Source: Lepiota brunneoincarnata
Lineage: Eukaryota; Basidiomycota; Agaricomycetes; Agaricales; Agaricaceae
Reading direction: 5' to 3'
Assembly: GCA_023014365.1 (NCBI GenBank)
Contig: JAEBUN010000093.1
Location: 1-28,963 of the forward strand
DNA: 28,963 bases
Below, piece after piece: positions 1 through 8,136 of this stretch; position 1 is the first letter of the stretch; each line of letters opens with the position of its first letter. The notes beneath the pieces are model-generated. The model was not told where the DNA came from and searched no databases. It was given only the letters and a program-made list of their open reading frames with translations. A program made the position numbers and the translations under genes.

Positions 1-286
1 CAAAATATCTATGAGCTGGAGGCTCCAAAATGAGGGTTCTAAAAGGTTGAATATGTGAAAGTCCTAGCCTGAGGGAGGGTCTAATTCCTACCTGTTCAAT
101 GAAAAGTGTATATAAGTGTCCATGACTTCCTTTTATGGAAATTGTGGACCTTGGAGATTGGTCATGGAGGGGTAGTTGGTTTGGCTACATAGGCAACCAG
201 GTAGCCATGCCTATTGAGTACAAGAATATATATATGAGGAGTAGAATTGATGTTCCAAAAGTGCAGGATGCATGTCAATAATGGCC
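1..286. repeat. Degenerate repeat, copy A
   Basis: This stretch is almost identical to 1746-2032 (offset 1745); the handful of differences I see are all transitions, such as G/A and C/T. It ends in short internal repeats built on 'ttccaaaagtgc' followed by 'aatggccgcgg', which recur near 247, 298 and 367. Small reading frames on either strand are low complexity and not gene-like. It may be the remains of a transposon or subtelomeric repeat, but I do not recognise the family. Confidence 0.85.
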
Positions 287-587
287 GCGGAATTGACATT
301 CCAAAAGTGCGGCATGTGTAAAGGGGCAGGAGGGGTGTAAATTATAATGGCCGCGGAGTTGGATTTCCAAGAGTGCGGCAATATATGGGAATATATTGTG
401 CTGAGGGATGGAATATAGGCCACAGACTAGAAAATGCTAGTGTGCAGTATATAATTTCAAGCAATATCTACAAGCTGGAGGCTCTAAAATGAAGGTTCTA
501 AACACTTGAAATTTGGAAAATCCTAGCCTGAGGGAGGGTCTAACCTGTACCTCTTCAACAAAAAGGGTATATAATGTCCTATTAATA
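287..587. repeat. Continuation of degenerate repeat plus partial copy B
   Basis: Positions 287-458 continue the 'ttccaa-agtgcgg / aatggccgcgg' sub-repeats of copy A. From about 459 a diverged copy of the start of copy A begins ('caagctggaggctctaaaat', then 'cctagcctgagggagggtc'). It runs to about 580-587, where the hammerhead element interrupts it. The matching continuation is found after the element, at 1606-1745, so the element appears to have landed inside a repeat array with a period of roughly 460 bp. No gene is visible here. Confidence 0.7.
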
Positions 588-593
588 ACTCAC

Positions 594-611
594 CCGGGCC
601 TGTCGGCCCGG
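594..611. other. Perfect 7-bp GC hairpin at element edge
   Basis: CCGGGCC (594-600) is followed by the loop TGTC and the exact complement GGCCCGG (605-611). It lies a few bases inside the left border of the hammerhead element and may mark its end. Confidence 0.6.
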
Positions 612-767
612 AGTCATGTGTGATTTCCTACGGTAGCGTGAGAAACCCGGTTAGGGCGGATCTGTAAGTCTTTTGGGAGGCACTCGGACCTGTGTGCTGA
701 GGTAAGCCCGACCCCGTGCGAAGTCCGATTCGATCGGAGTCAGTCGCCCGATGTTTCTTCCCACGGT

Positions 768-1298
768 CACGTGATTTTCTCCACGTGATTCCTGGGCACG
801 TGATTTTTCCCTCGGTGAAATAAGTGAGTTATAACTTTAATTATTAAGTGTTCCGCGGAATGCACAGCCACTGTGCTTCCCGATCGGTAAGATAAGTGTA
901 AGTCTTCCGATTGGTCGGGCAGGTAAGAGTCTGTGGACTAATCGTGCGCCTGACGAGTCTTTATAAGACGAAACGGGTGGGATCGTTTAATACTAACGAC
1001 CCCGTTGCGCCCGTCCACGCTCGCCGTCGTATATTTCCTCCTTCCCTAACCAGACCTAACCGGATCGGTCGGGCGGGGCATCCTCTAGCAGACCCGTGGG
1101 AAGGATAGCCATCTAAGGTAAGTACACCGCCACCGGTTAATCATGTCACCGGTGCCGGGTTTCACAAGTTCTCACGCTTGGACCCCGTGCGAAAGTGCAC
1201 CTTGTTACGTTGTCACGTGACGGCCCTACCCCGGCCCGGATTGTTCCGTCGTCGGGTAACATAGCCCGATGGCACGTGACCGGTCGCACGATCACGTG
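768..1298. promoter_or_regulatory. Cluster of six CACGTG E-box/CDEI-like sites
   Basis: CACGTG occurs at 768-773, 782-787, 797-802, 1214-1219, 1273-1278 and 1293-1298, several as the fuller TCACGTGA. The inverted element copy has three more (4771, 4791, 4840). CACGTG is the core bound by fungal bHLH proteins such as Cbf1 and Pho4. The cluster could be an internal promoter or enhancer of the element. Binding is an inference. Confidence 0.45.
943..1013 (+). ncRNA. Hammerhead ribozyme 1 (type I)
   Basis: All conserved parts of a hammerhead are present in order. Stem I is GCGC (946-949) paired with GCGC (1007-1010), with two further pairs outside one mismatch. The core CUGACGA is at 950-956. Stem II is GUCU (957-960) with AGAC (966-969) around a 5-nt loop. 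The core GAAA is at 970-973. Stem III is CGGG (974-977) with CCCG (1001-1004), continuing as UCGUU/AACGA. The cleavage triplet is GUU, with predicted cutting after U1006. Stem I is the open one, making it type I. It occupies the same place in the unit as ribozyme 2. Activity is predicted, not shown. Confidence 0.88.
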
Positions 1299-1417
1299 AC
1301 TTTTCCCAGACGCAAGCGCGCGTCTAAGTCAGCGCGGTAAGTTTTGAAACTCGAAGTTAAGTTTTTAATCCTATTTTCACCTGTTATTAACGGGGGGATT
1401 ATAAATACGTTCCGCGG

Positions 1418-1439
1418 ATTTTGATCTATCGATCAAAAT
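1418..1439 (+). other. Conserved hairpin upstream of ribozyme 2
   Basis: ATTTTGATC (1418-1426) and GATCAAAAT (1431-1439) form a perfect 9-bp stem with loop TATC, about 55 nt before ribozyme 2. The inverted copy keeps a hairpin at the same place (4625-4648) with different but still paired bases. Confidence 0.7.
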
Positions 1440-1495
1440 CGCAATCGATCGCTATCGGCGACAATCGATTGGACGGCAGGTATCTGACGGATATC

Positions 1496-1564
1496 GTGCG
1501 CCTGATGAGTCTTCATAAGACGAAACGGGTGGGTAGTTGGAAACCCCAACAACCCGTTGCGCCC
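1496..1564 (+). ncRNA. Hammerhead ribozyme 2 (type I)
   Basis: Stem I is GCGC (1498-1501) with GCGC (1559-1562). The core CUGAUGA is at 1502-1508. Stem II is GUCU (1509-1512) with AGAC (1518-1521) and loop UCAUA. The core GAAA is at 1522-1525. Stem III is CGGGU (1526-1530) with ACCCG (1552-1556), extended by GUUGG/CCAAC (1536-1540/1546-1550). The cleavage triplet is GUU, with predicted cutting after U1558. Cutting at both ribozymes would release a 552-nt RNA (1007-1558), a size that could circularise as in retrozymes. Every core base of the family consensus is present. Confidence 0.92.
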
Positions 1565-1605
1565 CTCCGTCGCGACTCGTGTTTATACGCCCCCCTTCCC
1601 TAACC

Positions 1606-1745
1606 CTTCCAAAAGTATGGCATATATGAAGGATGTAAGTAATGGCCACAGAGTTGGATTTCCAAAAGTGCAGCTATACATTGTGCTGAGGGTGGAATAT
1701 TATAGGCCATGGACTGGAAAATACTAGTGCAGGGTATATAATTCA
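1606..1745. repeat. Copy B continued after the element
   Basis: This segment carries 'ttccaaaagt', 'aatggccacagagttggatttccaa' in mutated form, 'tgtgctgagg' and 'ggtatataattca', matching about 298-458 of the first repeat. It is the right-hand continuation of the repeat interrupted at 587. Relative to 287-458 it has lost most CpG sites (ccgcgg to ccacag). Confidence 0.65.
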
Positions 1746-2032
1746 CAAAATATCTATGAGCTGGAGGCTCCAAAATGAGGGTTCTAAAAGGTTGAATATG
1801 TGAAAGTCCTAGCCTAAGGGAGGGTCTAATTCCTACCTGTTCAATGAAAAGTGTATATGAGTGTCCATGACTTCCTTTTATGGAAATTATGGACCTTGGA
1901 GATTGGTCATGGAGGGGTAGTTGGTTTGGCTACATAGGCAACCAGGTAGCCATGCCTATTGAGTACAAGAATATATATATGAGGAGTAAAATTGATATTC
2001 CAAAAGTGCAGGATGCATGTCAATAATGGCCG
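1746..2032. repeat. Degenerate repeat, copy C (direct repeat of 1-286)
   Basis: Near-identical direct copy of 1-286. Visible differences, all transitions: cctgaggg/cctaaggg, tataag/tatgag, aattgtgg/aattatgg, agtagaat/agtaaaat, gatgttcc/gatattcc and a CpG loss at the end (ccgcgg to ccgtgg). After about 2032 the sequence leaves the repeat, and the helicase pseudogene begins about 150 bp further on. Confidence 0.85.
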
Positions 2033-2179
2033 TGGATCCAATCCGTGGCCACAATCATGTTCCTTACAGCTGCACATGCATGCAGCAGGAGCCAACAACC
2101 CTTACCCCCCATCATCCATAAGCAATCCCCTCCTTTCCACCCTTCTATACATACATATCTCACCCACACTTACTGCTCC

Positions 2180-4440
2180 AGAAAACTCCCCCTGCCTTGG
2201 TCCCTATTTATCCCTGCCAGACCTCCCACATCTCATCCTTGTTCCTGGAACTTTCATACGCCAGTGGGAAGCTGAGCTTAAGGCCCTTCTCTGACCTAAG
2301 AGCTTTTATATCTTCATTTATGAAGGTGGACAAGCTCAGCGTGACCTTTTCTGGGCCACAGATGGCCCATTTATGAGTTCAAAACATGCCATGTCACATA
2401 AAATCATAATAGCTTCCCACTCTGTCAGTTTATTTGCACAAGCTGTCCTTCACATGCTCACTTATAACACAGGCACTGGGATGCAATTTCAATGACCTTT
2501 ATTTTGCAAAGCCTACCTGCAAGGACCTTCCTTGGTCCCATCCTGAGCATCAACCAAAGTATAAGGACCTCATCTCCTCTATACTTTTTGGGCAGAGGTA
2601 CTACTTGATTATTCTGGATGAAGCCTACAAGTTCAGAAATATTGGTCCAAAACATTCTTCTGTGCTCCTCATCCTTGAGAAAGCCACTTTATGCATAGCT
2701 TTCACTGCTGCCCCTCCTCAAATATTGACCAAGGTACATCAGGATGCTGCCCAACCCATATCTATATCTCACTATCCTATAGGATATCTCTGCTATGGGT
2801 CAACTTCTGGGCTTGCAATACTTCCTCAGCCAATCTGCCTTTGATGATGAAAAAACAGATGCAGCCTCTATAAGACAAGAAAAGAGCCAACTCCCTGAGG
2901 ACTATAACCCCCTTAATGACGATGATAACAATCCCATCAGAAAGCTCCAGGTTCAAATAGCATACCATCTTCAGTGGAAGTTTAATGACCAAATCATCCA
3001 CCATACCACAAATAACAAAGGCTTCAACAGCCAGCCCCTCATCCCTCTCCCCCCATGCCATGTAAAGACCTTTATCATTAATATCACCCTGCGTGAATTA
3101 AATATAATCAAGGTCATCGGTGATGATATAAAAGACAGGTGAGGCCCTGATTCTCTCCTCCTTGATGTGTTTTGGCTTAGCTTTGCTCTTGATAGTGTCT
3201 CTACTTTAAACAGCATTAATGGAATTGCCTCGAAAAGCTTTTATATCGATTATTGCATGGCTGTTGGGTATGCACATAAGAGCAGCCAGGATCCATTTCC
3301 ATGCTTTGAGATCCTGGAGCAATGGAAATTGGTCAAATCTACTAAGATGGACATATGTGCACACATTTGCTACCATATCTTGACCTGCAATAATGCTCCT
3401 GAGCCATTTGTCAATAACAGTCAAGTCATATTCTCACTTATTCCACCTGTAGTTGAAGGCCAGAAGCTCTCCCAAATGTCAAAGATCCTTGTGTACCAAG
3501 AGTTTCCTTCTCTTGGGCCCTTCCTTTGGAACGTATGTGTAAAATCGTTATTTAAGCTTGACGTATTTCTTATCCATTCATCTTCAGGTCTTAGAACTCT
3601 ATTCAGTCCCATGCCTATGGATAGACAGCCAGACAGCTTTTGACAAGAGGGCAGGGATTGTCTCAAAATTTGCAACAGGCAGCAATGTCTGCACCCTCAT
3701 CATCTCTTCCATTGGTTCCATAGGCCTCAACCTTTCTTGTGCAAACACAATCATATTCCTCATAAGCATTTTTATTGTGCCTTTTCCACCTAACCTTGAC
3801 ATAATCCTAATAGGATCAACTGTGGAGTGCACAATATGAGTGCTAGATCCGTAGTCATGCCCACTGTTAGCCCCAATGCAAAGAAGTAAACTGCTATCAT
3901 TTGCTGGCTAAAGATATAGTGGATATAATCCTGTCCAGCCTTGCTCGGGGGAAAAAAGACATGTTTGAAGCTTTCCTAAGGAAGGAAAGTGGTCGAGGTG
4001 TGTTTTATCTATTCTCTCCCATGCTACTCCCTCAGCTACCATTGCTCTCTAGATCTTGCCAGGCTTTTAACCAGTCAAACCATCCCTGATGAAGATGACT
4101 TCCTGGATGTGCATGAGATGCAGCTGAAGAACCTCCAGGATAAACAAGTGGAGGAATCCCAGGTGCCAAAGGCTGGTGCAGGTAGCAAAAGGACAAAGCG
4201 TAAGCTGATAAAGACAGGCAAGGAGGTGGAGGTAAAGAAAGGGAAAAAGAGGACAAAGAAGGGAAAAGGTAATGAGAATATTTCCAATGAGTTTGTTGAG
4301 TGCAACAATGATGGTGAGCTTCGCTTTGCCTCTCAAGTATGTGCACCTTTGGAACTAACCATGCATTTTCTCCAATTCACAAGCCACACTCCTGCCAACT
4401 GCAGCTGCAGCCATGACAATCACTGGAAGCAGCACCTTAC
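2180..4440 (+). pseudogene. SNF2-family helicase pseudogene
   Basis: Pieces of an SNF2/Rad5-like ATPase follow each other in three frames. They are LVPGTFIRQWEAEL near 2240-2275; motif II as LDEAYKF (GAT at 2617) where the family has DEAH; AFTAAPPQ near 2700 in place of the usual motif III; a C-terminal helicase part FDKRAGIVSKFATG near 3640-3690 and SIGLNLSCANTIIFL near 3720-3765; and LLAKDIVDIILSSLARGKKD near 3900-3960. A Lys-rich tail runs to about 4290. One intron with good borders (3533-3587, GTATGT...TTCAG) is still present, so this is a DNA-level copy and not a processed one. Stops break the frame, for example after 2290, near 3139 and at 3836. The P-loop region and the arginine motif VI are not recognisable. 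CpG is very rare and the DEAH His reads Tyr, which fits C-to-T decay. Such helicases are often subtelomeric in fungi; that location is an inference here. Confidence 0.85.
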
Positions 4441-4500
4441 CTGTGGGGGGGTTAGGGGGTTAGGAAAGGGAGCATAGAATACATGAGTCTCAACAGAGGG

Positions 4501-4566
4501 GTGCAACAGGTCATTGGGGTTTCCAACTACCCACTCATTTCATCTTTATATGAACTCATCAGGCAC
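4501..4566 (-). ncRNA. Degenerate hammerhead ribozyme 3
   Basis: On the minus strand, CUGAUGAG lies at 4562-4555 and GAAA is retained within UGAAAU. Stem I is GUGC (4566-4563) with GCAC (4504-4501), and the GUU cleavage triplet is preserved. Compared with ribozyme 2, GCGC/GCGC has changed to GUGC/GCAC, which still pairs. Stem II is weakened (G.U pairs and length changes) and the outer pairs of stem III are partly lost. It is homologous to ribozyme 2, but self-cleavage is doubtful. Confidence 0.7.
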
Positions 4567-4624
4567 ATGATATCTATCAGACATCTGCCATCCAATCGAT
4601 GACTGCAATAGCAGCATCGATTGC

Positions 4625-4648
4625 GATCCTTATCAAGTGATAAGAATC
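4625..4648 (-). other. Hairpin equivalent to 1418-1439
   Basis: Ten base positions on each side (4625-4634 and 4639-4648) pair around a 4-nt loop. On the minus strand the only irregular pair is G.U. The base pairs differ from those of 1418-1439 (TTGATC/GATCAA has become CTTATC/GATAAG), so the stem was kept while its sequence changed. Confidence 0.65.
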
Positions 4649-4960
4649 CACAGATCATGTTATATAAGCCCCCGATTAATAATCAGTGAAAACTGGAGAA
4701 TATAACTTACTATCGGACTTCTCAAGACCTACTGCACTGACTTTAGCACGCGTTTTGGCGCTGAAAAGGTCACGTGACCATGAGAACGCGCACGTGTCAT
4801 CGGGCTATATTACCCAGTGCATAGCCGGGGTAGGGCCGTCACGTGATCACGCACGAAGTCAGCAAGTCGCACGGGGTCCAAGCGTGGGAAGCTTGGGAAA
4901 TCCGGCACCGGGGACATGATTACCCAAACCGCCGGGTTAGGTCCTCCCCCACCCATCGGA

Positions 4961-5091
4961 ACCGCTCATGTGGTTCCCAACATAATAAACTTTTTAAAAA
5001 AAAGGTACAGAATACATCAGTACTCGCGCTACGAGCTACCGAGACTCTACACCCATCGTTTCCGTTTTTGTCGTCTCCTTCCTCCGAGCCC
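4961..5091. other. Short unassigned stretch
   Basis: Between the inverted element and the 3' end of the next minus-strand gene model. It contains a run of A/T (about 4987-5003) and no recognisable feature. It may hold the 3' UTR of the gene model at 5092-5803. Confidence 0.5.
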
Positions 5092-5803
5092 TTAAACGTG
5101 CCCTTGGTTCTGCCGTCTCTTTTCATTCTCGGCTTGGGTTCTCTCAGCTGGAAAGAACTCGAGGCCCTCTTCAAGGGGCAGTTCGTCAACAGAGGCGCTT
5201 GTTGAGGGCCCTACGATGGGGTCAGTGGGCTGAGTCACTTGAGTCGAACATCAGTAATAGGGTATTCGTGGGGGAACGAACGGAGTTCATACCTTTGTAA
5301 GAACTCTGCCGGCGCATTTGGGAGGTGGTAGCTCGCCTGGATGCTACCACTGACATCACCTGCGTATCCTCTTTGGCCCTTCCCTTGGCTTTTGAGATCA
5401 CGTTTGAAGTCTCCGGGACAATTGGCTGCACGGTTGGCTGCTTGTCCAGGGGCGGCAGGCTATTGTTCTTGGGGGATTTGGAGGCCTGCACATTGTCAGT
5501 GTGTCAGTCTGGCACGAATTTCACACCTTGGCGGTACTGACCCGACCAATGACCCCCTTCATCGGGCTTACTCCCCCCTTCATGCACACCCTTCCGTCGT
5601 GCCCCATTTTCCACCCCAACTTCTCGAGTCTTGTTGTCGTTCACCGTGTTGTTCTTTTCCTTCTTTTGCTTCGTCTCCTCACCTTTCGTGCTTTGATGCT
5701 TCTCCGCCTTGCTTTCTGCGATGTTCTTCCGAAACTCCGAGTGTCCAGCTTTCTTTTGGTCAATAATAAGCTGATGCGCGGCGAGACGTTCCCTTGTAGT
5801 CAT
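5092..5803 (-). CDS. Hypothetical Lys/Glu-rich protein, three exons
   Basis: I do not recognise this gene. A splice model gives 196 residues: exons 5803-5525, 5485-5293 and 5210-5092. The third junction is the best supported. Donor GTATGA at 5292 and acceptor CGTAG at 5211 join phase 1 to a frame that ends in an acidic stretch (DELPLEEGLEFFP) and then QAENEKRRQNQGHV and a stop. The first intron would be only 39 nt with donor GTGAAA, although a CTGAC branch site is present, so this junction is weak. The protein is hydrophilic, rich in Lys and Glu, with no signal peptide or membrane segment. It could be a small nuclear protein or the remnant of a mobile-element gene. Confidence 0.4.
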
Positions 5804-5812
5804 AGACTTTAA

Positions 5813-6179
5813 TTACTGACCAGATGCGTCGATGGTTCTATCGTCCTTTGGTTGCTCCATTACTTGAGTATAGGAGGATTAGAAAAAATGGGGGTTAAAG
5901 AAAAAGGTGCATCTTTAGGTGACTGTTGTTACATAATTGGCCCTCAAGTGCTTTAAGAATTGAGCTTATCAAGATCTTTGCGAATCTCCGAAGTGCTTGT
6001 TGCCACCCATGCCGTGCGATGCCCTCACTGTCGTTGATGCCCTTGCGAGCGTCGAAAAAGTTGAGGAGGCTGCGAGGGTGTGGGTAGTCGGGAAGGGTTA
6101 TCAATTCACGCTGCCCGCCGCGAGACCAATTATGACGTTCCGTCTTTCGTATCATGGCTGACCAAAAGGGGTTCATCAT
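5813..6179 (-). CDS. Hypothetical small protein, two exons
   Basis: I do not recognise this gene. The first exon (6179-5933) encodes a basic N-terminus starting MMNPFWSAMIRK and a helical middle (WQQALRRFAKILISSILKAL). It joins in frame through a 70-nt intron (5863-5932, with CTAAT branch site and pyrimidine tract) to a short exon (5862-5813) ending DDRTIDASGQ and a stop, for 98 residues. The frame-consistent junction and good branch site are the only support. The piece could instead be an internal part of a larger gene whose other exons I cannot place. The next model (5803) starts 10 bp downstream on the same strand. Confidence 0.3.
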
Positions 6180-6593
6180 TCCTTAATCAAGTTGGATGTC
6201 GGAGGCACCTCGACTTGATCTGTGAGCCTTTTGGCTGACATTTGACTGATTGATGTGCTCGTTGCAGCCCGCCGTTCTTGCTCGGGCGGTCGTATTCCTC
6301 CGCCCTGACCCGAGAGCGTTATGGACGAGTGAGGCGGTGCATATTCACATTTCCTGGATCCCCTTAAGGGAGCAGACGTAGATAAATGCTTTTAGCCGCA
6401 ATATTTGCATTCGTCAAGGTCGAGCGTTGGCCTATACAAATTCCGATTATTGGCAACGGGCTTCAATGGAACAGAAAGTGATACATGGATTGTTTAGGAA
6501 CTGGTAACTGGATATATGGGTATCGATCAACGCTGGAAAGGAAGGGAAAGATGACTCCGCGGATGCAAATTGACGAAGGTAGTTGTTCACCCC
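6180..6593. other. Intergenic, nothing recognised
   Basis: Between the small gene model above and the 3' end of the Sec2-like gene. No convincing ORF, repeat or RNA gene. It should hold the 3' UTR of the Sec2-like gene and any promoter of the small upstream-facing model. Confidence 0.5.
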
Positions 6594-8028
6594 TCACCGC
6601 GCCAAGGCTGCAGTAGCATACAGCAAATTTTCGGGTTCCGCATCGGGCAGGGAAGGCGAGGGAAAATGTGATACAGATGGCTCATCCGCCCAGACGGTGG
6701 AATGTTCTAGCTCGGGTGCCAGTTCTGGTGATACGGGTAGAGGGAGGGGCTGGGATCCGGGACCCTTGGGAGTTGCTTCGGGTTTCTTAGACGCCGAGAG
6801 CCGAGAAGTTTGCTCAGGCACTGGAAACGCTGGAGGTGGGGGTGCTGGTTCCAGAATGGGGGATCCTGGTCGTGATTTGATAGCTACCTCGGAGGATGAG
6901 CGCGTTCGGCTTGCATGGACTGGCAGACCTTGACCCTGGGAGCTGGAAGATGCAACACTCTTGCGTAAGGCATGATTTTCACCCTCGATCAACTGTAATG
7001 CCCGTCTGAGGGCCTCCTTTTCCATTCTCTGCTCATTCAATTCCTCTTCTATTTCTGCGAGTTTGATGCGTTCCGTTGCCACCATTTTGTTGGCCTAATC
7101 AATCAGGTGTAAGCTTTTGTCGCAGAATTGAACACGCAAGCCTGATGCACCTCTTCAAATAGTGCCTGAGATAACGATTCTATTTCGGCTTCCACTCTAG
7201 CCCTCTCCTCTTCTGCCCCTTTTCGTGCAGACCGCTCCTTCTGGAGTTCCGTAGTTAAACCCTCTATCTCCTTCGCGATATGTGGGGGGATTGTTGGCAA
7301 TGTAGGTGATGCAGATTGAGGGGGGATTTGTGGGGAATATGCTGATGCGGCTGAAGGCGTACTCGGGCGGCTGGCAGGTCGGGAGGACGTAGAGTTGGAA
7401 GCAAAACGGAACTTAAAGAAGCGACCGTTCTCCTGGGCTGCGCTCGCGGCGACAGGGGCGCCAGTGCTAGGAATCTGCGGCGAATTCATCGTGGATCCTG
7501 GCCCACTCTCATTTCCGCTCGAGGAATCTTGGACCTGTTGCCACTCTTCGAGGCTCTGTCGCTCTTGAGCAGAATCACCATCTTTTCCGCTCCGTCTTCG
7601 CCATCCGAGCTCTCTAGAGCCCCCAGACCCATCGCGGCGCAGAGCATCCTCGAGCATCTCGTTATTCGAGATAACAAGTGCAAGGTTCGACTTGGCGACA
7701 TTGAGCTGAACCTCGAGGTCGGCTTGTGTTCGATAAGACTCGGTGAGGAGAGAAGACTAGTTGAAGAGTAGTTCAAAAATTGTTCGTTGAAAAATCGTCA
7801 CCCCGTTCGTACCAGTTCTGTCACCCTATTGATCACCATATCCAACGCGAGCTTCAGGTCTTCCTCCTGACCGTGTGCCTGTACTCGTCGGGCATCGTGC
7901 AGCTCCTCCTCGATTTTGAGAAAAATAGGGCTCGACCCCGACTTGTGTTGGGTCGCATTCAAACTATCTGTGCGCCGAGGTACACCGTTCGGGGTGCTGG
8001 ACTTGAGAGTAGAGGGGAAATGCAGCAT
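6594..8028 (-). CDS. Sec2-type Rab guanine nucleotide exchange factor
   Basis: Predicted 440-residue protein from three exons: 8028-7813, 7756-7151 and 7094-6594, with two 56-nt introns, both phase 0. The coiled coil typical of the Sec2p N-terminal domain is clear. An outer helix occupies about residues 40-110 (LEVQLNVAKSNLALVISNNE). The GEF signature (ARVEAEIESLSQALFEE, spliced to ANKMVATERIKLAEIEEELN) lies at about 255-295 and is followed by EALRRALQLIEGEN. Sec2 family members activate Sec4/Rab8-type GTPases on secretory vesicles for polarised exocytosis. The region between the coils (about 110-230) and the C-terminal third (Pro/Ser rich, from about 330) look disordered. The start ATG at 8028 has an ACCACC context. 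The protein is shorter than yeast Sec2p but usual for fungal homologues. It lies 108 bp from the next gene on the same strand. Confidence 0.88.
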
Positions 8029-8136
8029 GGTGGTAGCTTGCAGGGACGTGAGCCCAACAACCCCTGTGATATTGTCACGCAGTTGTCACAATGTCTCTTA
8101 TATTTCAATACACGAATTTCTGCTACTCAGGTGCCT

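Larger units (their letters stand above)
588..1605 (+). mobile_element. Hammerhead-bearing retroelement fragment, two tandem units
   Basis: A GC-rich, CpG-rich block sits inside an AT-richer repeat. It contains two diverged units in direct orientation (about 588-1110 and 1110-1605). Each unit has, in the same order: a 'gaccccgtgcga' stretch, several CACGTG sites, an A/T-rich stretch, a 'ttccgcgga' motif, a hammerhead ribozyme, and a 'ccttccctaacc' end. The second unit is found again, inverted and mutated, at 4449-4960. No reverse transcriptase or other ORF is inside. Tandem terminal units with type I hammerheads are known from the pseudo-LTRs of Penelope-like elements and from retrozymes, and this fragment fits either. 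The ends are set by where the flanking repeat resumes and are good to about 10-20 bp. Confidence 0.7.
4449..4960 (-). mobile_element. Inverted, mutated copy of hammerhead element
   Basis: Read on the minus strand this matches 1120-1605 in order: 'ggtaatcatgtc', the GACCCCGTGCGA stretch, CACGTG sites, 'gggccgtcacgtg' (plus-strand sense), 'attattaatcggggg', a hairpin, a hammerhead motif and the 'ctttcctaacc' end. Many CpG sites of the 588-1605 copy have become TpG or CpA. Its end abuts GGGGGGGTTAGGGGGTTAGG at 4445-4464, which resembles the fungal telomere repeat TTAGGG. With 588-1605 it brackets the helicase pseudogene in head-to-head inverted orientation. The outer border, near 4960-4990, is approximate. 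Confidence 0.7.

Noticed and set aside
588..1605. A complete LTR retrotransposon or two true LTRs
   Set aside because: No gag/pol frame, primer-binding site or TG...CA ends are visible, and the units are tandem with hammerheads, which fits Penelope pseudo-LTRs or retrozymes better.
4082..4110. Another hammerhead core (CTGATGA at 4088)
   Set aside because: No GAAA with matching stems II and III follows; it is a coding remnant of the helicase tail.
4445..4464. A real telomere repeat array
   Set aside because: Only two imperfect TTAGG units are present and the sequence continues into ordinary DNA, so I mention it only as telomere-like.
6583..6933. Plus-strand ORF of 116 codons
   Set aside because: It is the antisense shadow of the last Sec2 exon, which has family motifs and correct splicing.
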